Of a DNA stretch of 53,051 nucleotides, positions 42,912 to 50,400 are shown piece after piece. Every line of letters begins with the position of its first letter. Position 1 is the first letter of the stretch. Under the pieces are notes generated by a model. It made no database searches. It was not told the DNA's origin and saw nothing but the letters and a program-made list of their open reading frames with translations. Position numbers and translations under genes: made by a program. The stretch is taken from NCBI RefSeq assembly GCF_003932895.1, contig NZ_RQYW01000016.1:1-53051 (forward strand), written 5' to 3'. This stretch comes from Leptotrichia sp. OH3620_COT-345 (GTDB lineage Bacteria > Fusobacteriota > Fusobacteriia > Fusobacteriales > Leptotrichiaceae).

Positions 42912-44126
42912 ATGATATATAATTTATTAAGATTTATTTTATATTTAGTAATATCTGGAGTTTCAATATTTAATAAAAAACTGCGTTTATTTTTTAAAAA
43001 AAGGCTATGTCAGAATTTTAAAAATAATCTTTTTGAAGATAGGAAAACAGAAATAATATTAATACATATGTCTTCAGTGGGGGAATTTAATTTATCAAAA
43101 GAACTTATTGAAAGATTATTACGAAAAAATGAGAAAATAATAATATCGATTATGACCGATACCGGAAAAGAAGCAGCTGAAAGAATATACGGAAATAATC
43201 AAAATGTAAAAGTTATATATTTTCCGTTAGATGACTATATTTTATTGTTAAGAATATTTGAACTGTATAAAATAAAGAAAACGATTATTATAGAAACGGA
43301 AATATGGCCGAATTTATATTCAATAGCAGGGAAAAAATCCGAGCTGTATATTGTCAATGGACGGTTGACCGCGAAAAAAATGAAATCATATATGAAAATG
43401 AAGAGATTGAGTAAAAAAATTCTTAATAAAGCCTCTAAAATAATGGTTCAAAGTGAAGAAGATAAAGAAAGATATTTAAAACTTGAAGTGGAAAAAAATA
43501 AATTGAAGATCTATAAAAATTTAAAGTATTCCATAAAATATGAAACACTGACTGAAGAACGAAAAAATAAATATTTTGAAACAATTATAAGTAAAGATAA
43601 GAAAATAATAGTATGTGGGAGTACTCGTTCGGGAGAAGAAAAAATATGGATTGAAGTATTTAAAAGTATAAACAGTGAGAAAGAATATCAATTAATAATA
43701 GTACCGAGACATATAGAAAGAATTGATGAAATTATAAATGAGACAGACAATATTTTATATGGGAAGGAAAGCTGTTCACTGTTTTCCGAAAATAAAAAAA
43801 GTGATATTGTAATAGTGAATAAAATGGGGATATTAAGAGAACTTTATCAAATTGCCGATTTTGTATTTGTAGGAGGAACTCTTGTAAATATAGGCGGACA
43901 TTCGATACTTGAGCCTCTTTTTTACGGTAAATTGCCTATAATAGGTTCTTATTATGAAAATATAGAGGAGATAGTAAAAGAAGCTGAAAAAATGGGGTTT
44001 GTAAAAATTGTCAATGATAAAGATGAAATAACAGATTATTTAAGAAAGAGTCAAAATATTGATACTTCGGAATTTTTCAGAAAAAACAATGAAATAGATG
44101 GAATTTTGGAAGAACTTTATAAGTAA
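42912..44126 (+). CDS. kdtA: 3-deoxy-D-manno-octulosonic acid (Kdo) transferase
   Basis: A 404-residue GT-B glycosyltransferase (WaaA) that links Kdo to lipid IVA on the inner membrane. An N-terminal membrane anchor is followed by ILIHMSSVGEFNLSKELI, ETEIWPNLYSIA, NGRLTAKKMKSYMK, CGSTRSGEEKIW and FVGGTLVNIGGHSILEPLFY. It shows that the cell makes Kdo-containing LPS. TATCGGAGAA precedes the ATG. Confidence 0.95.
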   Translation: MIYNLLRFILYLVISGVSIFNKKLRLFFKKRLCQNFKNNLFEDRKTEIILIHMSSVGEFNLSKELIERLLRKNEKIIISIMTDTGKEAAERIYGNNQNVKVIYFPLDDYILLLRIFELYKIKKTIIIETEIWPNLYSIAGKKSELYIVNGRLTAKKMKSYMKMKRLSKKILNKASKIMVQSEEDKERYLKLEVEKNKLKIYKNLKYSIKYETLTEERKNKYFETIISKDKKIIVCGSTRSGEEKIWIEVFKSINSEKEYQLIIVPRHIERIDEIINETDNILYGKESCSLFSENKKSDIVIVNKMGILRELYQIADFVFVGGTLVNIGGHSILEPLFYGKLPIIGSYYENIEEIVKEAEKMGFVKIVNDKDEITDYLRKSQNIDTSEFFRKNNEIDGILEELYK

Positions 44127-44159
44127 ATCAAATTAATTGAAAGGATAAAAAAATTAAAA

Positions 44160-44888
44160 ATGAAAAAAGATGAAATAAAAGAGGAAAGTAATGAAATTGA
44201 AAGAAAAAAAGGAGAAGTATGGAAATATTTTTTTGAAAGACCTAAAAAGAATTATAATAAATATATGTATGAAATGGTAGAATATCCGGAATATTTAATA
44301 TATGATAATGAAGAAGTCAAAAAAAATAAAGGAAAATGGAATGAATTTTTTGGAAATAATAACGGAATATATTTGGAAATCGGTTGTGGAAGCGGTAATT
44401 TTACAGTAGGAAATGCTGAAAAATTTAAAGACAGAAATTATATTGCATTGGAATTAAGGTTTAAAAGACTTGTACTGGGAGCACGAAAATCTGAAAAAAG
44501 AAACCTTAAAAATATACTATTTATAAGAAAAAGAGGAGAAACAATACTTGACTTTATCGGAAAGGATGAAATATCCGGAATATATATCAATTTTCCTGAT
44601 CCATGGGAAGGAGAAGAAAGAAAAAGAATTATAACTAAAGAGCTTTTTGAAAAATTGGATATTATTTTAAAAAATGGAGGGAAACTTTATTTTAAAACAG
44701 ACCATCAGAAATATTATGAAGATGTACTTGAACTTGTGAGTGAACTTGACGGATATGAAATGTGTTACCGTACTGATGATTTACATAATACTGAAAAAGC
44801 TGCTGAAAATATAAAAACTGAATTTGAACAGATGTTTTTGAGTAAACATAATATGAATATAAAATATGTTGAAATAATTAAAAAATAA
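44160..44888 (+). CDS. trmB: tRNA (guanine-46-N7)-methyltransferase
   Basis: A 242-residue class I methyltransferase. Motifs: LEIGCGSGNFTVGNAEKF, ALELRFKRLVLGARK, IYINFPDPWEGEERKRIITK and FKTDHQKYYEDVLELV. The charged N-terminal 40 residues are longer than usual. It follows kdtA by 33 bases and probably shares its transcript. Confidence 0.93.
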   Translation: MKKDEIKEESNEIERKKGEVWKYFFERPKKNYNKYMYEMVEYPEYLIYDNEEVKKNKGKWNEFFGNNNGIYLEIGCGSGNFTVGNAEKFKDRNYIALELRFKRLVLGARKSEKRNLKNILFIRKRGETILDFIGKDEISGIYINFPDPWEGEERKRIITKELFEKLDIILKNGGKLYFKTDHQKYYEDVLELVSELDGYEMCYRTDDLHNTEKAAENIKTEFEQMFLSKHNMNIKYVEIIKK

Positions 44889-45085
44889 GAGAAAGGGTTA
44901 TAGAGAAGATTTAACTTTATTAGTGTGAAGAGAGTTTCAAAATATTAAAAAAAGGGAATAAAAATATTATAAAAAATTATATTTGAAATATATATATATA
45001 AATGTAAGAAAAAATTTTAATAAGATTAATATATGGAAAATATGATTTGATTGTAAAATATAAAATATCTACGAACTGTCAAATT

Positions 45086-45139
45086 AAATGCGACATCTAA
45101 TTCGAGTGACCGAAAGAAACTTTATTAGATGTCGCATTT
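45086..45139. repeat. Perfect 16-base inverted repeat (orphan hairpin)
   Basis: AAATGCGACATCTAAT (45086-45101) and ATTAGATGTCGCATTT (45124-45139) are exact reverse complements around a 22-base loop. It lies in the 472-base gap between trmB and tpsB, which otherwise is AT-rich without genes. There is no T-run directly after it, so it is not a standard terminator. It is richer in GC than its surroundings and could be a remnant insertion-sequence end or a small RNA. Confidence 0.7.
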
Positions 45140-45264
45140 GTAATATATTCATTTATTTATAAAATTAACTGAAAATATTTATGAAAACAGGACATAAACA
45201 TCAATATATTTTAAAACATTATTAAAGGAAATGTGAAAATAAAAAAAATATATATTTAAAAGTT

Positions 45265-45293
45265 ATTGTCTTTATTTTCAAAATAAGATATAA
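45265..45293 (+). promoter_or_regulatory. Predicted promoter for the tpsB-tpsA locus
   Basis: TTGTCT (45265-45270) and TATAAT (45288-45293) are 17 bases apart, 67 bases before the tpsB ATG. Confidence 0.5.
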
Positions 45294-45360
45294 TTCATAA
45301 TAAGGAAAATCTAATATATGATTTTAATAAACTTAACAAAATTTATGAAAGGAGTTGAAA

Positions 45361-47160
45361 ATGAGAAAAAGTTTAACACTTCTTTTTCTTTTTACGTCAC
45401 TGTTTTCTTTATCTGCACCTGAAGATGAGGCGATAAAAATTTTTGAAAAGGAGCAACAAAGACTCGAACAGGAAAGACGGCGTATTGAACAGGAGAGAAA
45501 ACAGAGAGAGTTTGAAAATATTAAATTAAGCCCTTCAGTTCAAAATAATACTGAAGTTGTTACAGATAATACAGAACCTAAATTTTTAATAATTGAAATA
45601 AATTTATATGATAATGAAAATCTTTTAAACGGAAATGAAGAATTTTCTGTTTTAAGAAAATACAAATACACTTATATGGGAAGTACGGATATTCAAAAAC
45701 TTTTAACGGAACTTACAAACAAAATAATATCTAAAGGCTATATTACAAGTGCCGTAACAGTTTCAAAAGATAATGACCTGAAAACGGGAAGATTGAACCT
45801 TGAAATCATTCCAGGAAAAGTACAGGAAATAATAATAAATAGCGGTAATATCCTTGATAGATACAAAGAATTTTTCATGTTCGGAATAAATAAGGGAGAT
45901 GTTCTTAATATAAGAGATATAGATACTGCAACTGAAAATTTTAATTCACTCGGTTCAAATAATATGACAATGGAAATAGTTGCAGGGACAAAACCGAATT
46001 ATTCTATAATAAAAATAAAGAACATTATGAAAGATAAATACAAGCTCTCATTGACGGGAAATAATCATGGAGAAAATAATCAGAGCGGATTTTGGAGACC
46101 GGGAATAAGTTTAAATATAGACAGTCCTTTAGGAATAGGTGATAATTTTCTGTTTTCATATTTGACAGTAGATAAAAAAATACCTGACAGGGGTTGGAAA
46201 AAGAAAGCAAGTGAACTGGAGGCGGGAGAGATTCTTCCGATAGGACCTCCCGGTTATGATCCTTTAAAAGGGGAAAGTTTACCATATAAAAGAAGGCTCG
46301 ACATGTTTACGTTTGTATATACATTAAAGTTCAGAGAATATACTTTAAAGTTTAATTCAAGCAAAAGTATAAGTGAAAGCAGTTTTTTTCCATATAATAC
46401 AGTATATGACATGAAATCCGCAAGTCATACATTGTCTGCAAATATGGAAAGAGTAATGTGGAGAAACCAGAGAAGTAAAGTCAGTTTGGGAATAGGAATA
46501 AAAAGAAAGCATAATGAAACTTATCTGGAGCAATCCGAGTTGTCAAATAGAAAGTTGTCAATAGGAAATATAAGTCTGAATATGTCTACATCTATATTTA
46601 AGGGATTACTCGGAATTACACTTGGACATGAAAGAGGACTTGGAATATTTAATGCTGAAAAGGATAAAGATAAGTTTGATACAACACCTAAATCCCGATT
46701 TAAAAAATATACGGTAGATATAAATTATTACAAACCTGTAACACAGAAACTCATATACAGATTTAATTTAACAGGCTCGTATTCTCCTGATGTAATGTAC
46801 GGTTCCGAAAGACAGACAATAGGCGGTGTAGGAAGTATAGGAGGTTATCATAGAACGGGGACATTACAGGGAGATAGAGCAATAGAAGTAAATTCGGAAT
46901 TATCGTACAACATTCCTGTATTTAAGAAATGGGGATACTTTACACCGTATATAAGTTACGGATACGGAGCAACTCAAAATAATAAAGATAATTCTAGGTA
47001 CAGAATAGGGTATATGAACGGACTTACAGTAGGAGTAAGATATAACAGTAAATTTTTTGACTTTGATTTCGGATATGCAAAAGCGATGAAACATTCGGAA
47101 TATTTAAAGCCTGAAAGTCAGGAAATGTATTTCAGCGGAGCTTTTAAAATAATTTTTTAG
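45361..47160 (+). CDS. Two-partner secretion outer-membrane transporter (ShlB/FhaC/HecB family)
   Basis: A 599-residue TpsB. The ATG at 45361 follows AAAGGAG; a TTG two codons earlier is rejected. A signal peptide (MRKSLTLLFLFTSLFSLSA) leads to a charged, glutamine-rich helix (about 30-60, the plug helix position), POTRA domains (SKGYITSAVTVSKDN, LNLEIIPGKVQEIIIN) and a 16-strand beta barrel (about 225-599) ending in an aromatic residue (FSGAFKIIF). It secretes the product of the gene that follows. Confidence 0.92.
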   Translation: MRKSLTLLFLFTSLFSLSAPEDEAIKIFEKEQQRLEQERRRIEQERKQREFENIKLSPSVQNNTEVVTDNTEPKFLIIEINLYDNENLLNGNEEFSVLRKYKYTYMGSTDIQKLLTELTNKIISKGYITSAVTVSKDNDLKTGRLNLEIIPGKVQEIIINSGNILDRYKEFFMFGINKGDVLNIRDIDTATENFNSLGSNNMTMEIVAGTKPNYSIIKIKNIMKDKYKLSLTGNNHGENNQSGFWRPGISLNIDSPLGIGDNFLFSYLTVDKKIPDRGWKKKASELEAGEILPIGPPGYDPLKGESLPYKRRLDMFTFVYTLKFREYTLKFNSSKSISESSFFPYNTVYDMKSASHTLSANMERVMWRNQRSKVSLGIGIKRKHNETYLEQSELSNRKLSIGNISLNMSTSIFKGLLGITLGHERGLGIFNAEKDKDKFDTTPKSRFKKYTVDINYYKPVTQKLIYRFNLTGSYSPDVMYGSERQTIGGVGSIGGYHRTGTLQGDRAIEVNSELSYNIPVFKKWGYFTPYISYGYGATQNNKDNSRYRIGYMNGLTVGVRYNSKFFDFDFGYAKAMKHSEYLKPESQEMYFSGAFKIIF

Positions 47161-47214
47161 GAATTCCGAACTTTTTTGTAAAAAAGTTTGAATAAAAAAC
47201 AGTTCAGCTCAAAT

Positions 47215-47455
47215 TTTACTATAGCTCAAAAGCCCGTTACTGTAAAAAATAAAAAATGCTCACTTTACGTATTTTTTGCCCAGTAAAATTTGAATGTTGA
47301 AGAGAAACTTAAAATAAAGGAAATACTTTTAAATAAAAGTATGGTTAAATCGTAATAATAAAATAAAAGTAAAAAGCTCCGATATTCAAAATTTTTTGTA
47401 AAATTTTGTAGTCGATAGCGGTAGTGTGAGGAGTTAATAAACACTCACGAAAAGA
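47215..47455 (-). repeat. Intergenic repeat family, copy E (full element)
   Basis: It fills most of the 315-base gap between tpsB and tpsA. The core is bounded by AAAATTTGAATGTTGAAG (47285-47302) and GCTCCGATATTCAAAATTTT (47376-47395). Outer arms carry CCCGTTACTGTAAAAAAT on the left and, on the minus strand, CTACCGCTATCGACTACAAA on the right. The left 18 bases of the core match copy C exactly. A short A/T hairpin just after the tpsB stop (AACTTTTT/AAAAAGTT, 47169-47188) is a poor terminator. Confidence 0.6.
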
Positions 47456-47475
47456 AAAATAAAAAGGAGATAAAA

Positions 47476-50400
47476 ATGAGAGAAGTCAACAAACGTATGA
47501 AAAAAATAATAGCGATAATGTTTTTGTACATAATGTCATTTAACATATTCAGTGACGGAGTAATACTTGACCCTAATTCACCATATAATACTAAAATAGA
47601 CAGGTCATCTTCGGGAGTACCTGTAATAAATATATCTACTCCAAATAACAGCGGGATAAGTATAAATAATTTTCTGGAATACAATGTAGGGAAAGAAGGT
47701 CAGATATTAAATAATGCTGATAATTTGGGAAGGAGTCATTTAGGAGGTATAATAAATGCCAATCCCAATCTGGGACCTCATCAGGCTGCCAATCTTATCA
47801 TATTACAGGTAAACGGAGCAAACCGTTCTCAAATAGAAGGGTATATAGAAGCTTTAAGCAGGCAGAGAGTAAATGTAATATTGGGAAATGAAAACGGAAT
47901 ATATATAAATGGAGGAGGAACAGTCAATATTAAAAATTTTATTCCTACAACAGGAAAGATAAATCTGAAAGATGGACAGTTTGTAGGAATAGATGTTGAA
48001 AAAGGTCAGATAATAGTGGGTCTTAACGGTTTTGATGCAAGCAGAACCGATTTTGTCGATTTAATATCCAAAAGTGTAACACTTCAAGGAAATGTGGTAG
48101 GAAATGAAATAAAAGCGGTAACAGGCTCAAATAATGTGGATAAAGACGGAAATATACAAAAGAACGGTAAGGGAACCCCTTCTTCGGTAGCGATAGATGC
48201 AAGCAGTCTCGGAGGAATGTATGCAAATACGGTTAAGATAATAAGCACGGATAAGGGAGCGGGAGTAAATTCCGATGCTTTTATAGTATCTGCAAACAGT
48301 AAACTTGAAGTTACGGCGGACGGTAAAGTAAAAGTAAAAAAAGTACAGGGAAAAGGAATAGAGATAAAAGGAAGTGAATATGAACAGACGGATCTTTCCT
48401 ATTCAGAAGGGGATATAAATATATCAGCCGGTACGATAAAGCTTTCAGGAACAGGAACACAGTCGACAGGAAATATAAATCTTACAGGTAATGTGGAAAA
48501 TACTTCGGCATTGTATGCTAAAGGAACACTTATTACGGGAATGTTGAAAAACAGTTCCGATATACAGACAGGTAAAAACTTGGATATATTCGGGGATTTA
48601 AAAAATTCGGGACATATAAGGAGTTTAGACAATGTAAATATATTGGGAAATCTTAATAATAAGGGGAATATAGAAACAAATTCAAATATAAATGTAAAAA
48701 ATACAGTATCTTCAGGTACTATTTCAGGAAAGAATATAACTACAGGAAAATTAGACAATAACGGTTCATTAAATGTAAATGGAAATTTAACAACGGAAGA
48801 TATTTTAAATAAAGGAAATATTCTTGTTTCAGGAATAATGAAAAGCGGTAATGTATCAAATGAAGGAAAAGTATTAGTAAACGGAACGATACAGCTTCTT
48901 AATACAAAGACGTCGGGAATACTTGCAGCAGGGGACAATATTGCAGTAAAGAATATTGAAAATGGCGGGGAGTTTGCAACGAAGCAAAATATTTTTGTTG
49001 AAGGTTCATTCATAAATACCGGAAAAATTGAAGGAAATGATATATCTGTAAAAGGAACATCATTATCAAATAAAGGAAGCATAAAAGGAAAAAATATATT
49101 TGCAACAGTGAATGATACCAAAAATGAAGGTGAAATACATATATCGGAAAATATAGCTTTTGTAACGGAAAATTTAACAAATACAAAGGAAATATTGGCG
49201 GGAAATGATATTTCGTCAAATAATGTAAATCTGATAAATACAGGAAAGATAGCTTCAAACGGTAAAATAAATTTTAATAATTCTTCAATAAGTAATAAAG
49301 GAGAAATACTGTCGAATACGATAGAAATGCAGGATGTTTCAAAATATGAAAATACAGGTCATATAAAAGGTGATACAACAACACTTACGACAGTAAATGA
49401 TATAAATCTTACGGGAACTTTACACGGAGAAAATAACCTGACAATAAAGGGAAATAATATAGTAAATATTGGAAAAACTACAGGAATCGGGAAAATATCA
49501 ATAACATCCAATGATTTTACAAATAACAGTGAATTGTCATCAGACAGTGTAACTGTAACTGCATCAGGCAATGTTATAAATAACAGCATGATAAGCGGAG
49601 AAAAAGGAACGATAAAAGGTAAGGAGCTGTATAATAATGACCTTATTGCTGTAAACGGCGATCTTGAAATAGAAGTACAGAACAAAATAGTAAATTCAGC
49701 AGGGAAAGTAATATATGCAGGGAAGAGTTCAATACTTAAAGGAAAGGAAATACTTAATAACAGGGGAGATATACTCGGAGGAAACATATCTCTTGAAGCT
49801 TCAAAAGTGAGGAATGAAGTAGGGACAATACAGGGGACGGGAAATATAGATATAAAGTCATCTTCATTTGAAAATATAGGGGAAGTTACGGACATTAATC
49901 GTTATGAACTGTATTATGAAACATGGGACGGAAAAAGACTTTCAGAGGGAGAACTTGTAAATTGGGAAAGATATGACGATCCCGGAGTTATGAAAGGAAA
50001 ACACAGTCATAATGCTACAGGACCTCAAAGACAGTGGCTTGAAAACTATATATTAAATTCAGAAAGAATAACGGGGTATAAGTCATATCTACTGACATCG
50101 GAACCTGATACGGTAAGCGGTGTAATAGGTCTTCAGGGAGACTATACTTTTGCTTCAAATACGGCAAGATTTCCTGTAAAAGCCCTTGAGGGTAAACTTG
50201 AAAGCAGGGCGAATACAAATTATGGAAGAGTTACTGCAGGGGGCAATATTACGATAAATTCAAGCGATGTAGTGAACAAGGACGGTTTCATATCGGCAGG
50301 AAATACGGCGGATATAAAAGCTGACAGGATAGAAAATACAGTTACTACAGGAAATGGTGTTCAGCTAAAGGACGGAAGAGAAAGAATATATCTACGTTTT

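Noticed and set aside
45086-45139. The perfect inverted repeat as the trmB terminator
   Set aside because: It is about 200 bases from trmB, has a 22-base loop and no T-run after the stem.
48399-49895. Long minus-strand ORFs of 240 and 178 codons
   Set aside because: They are antisense shadows of the repetitive exoprotein gene, rich in Phe, Pro and Ile from complementary codons, without start signals.
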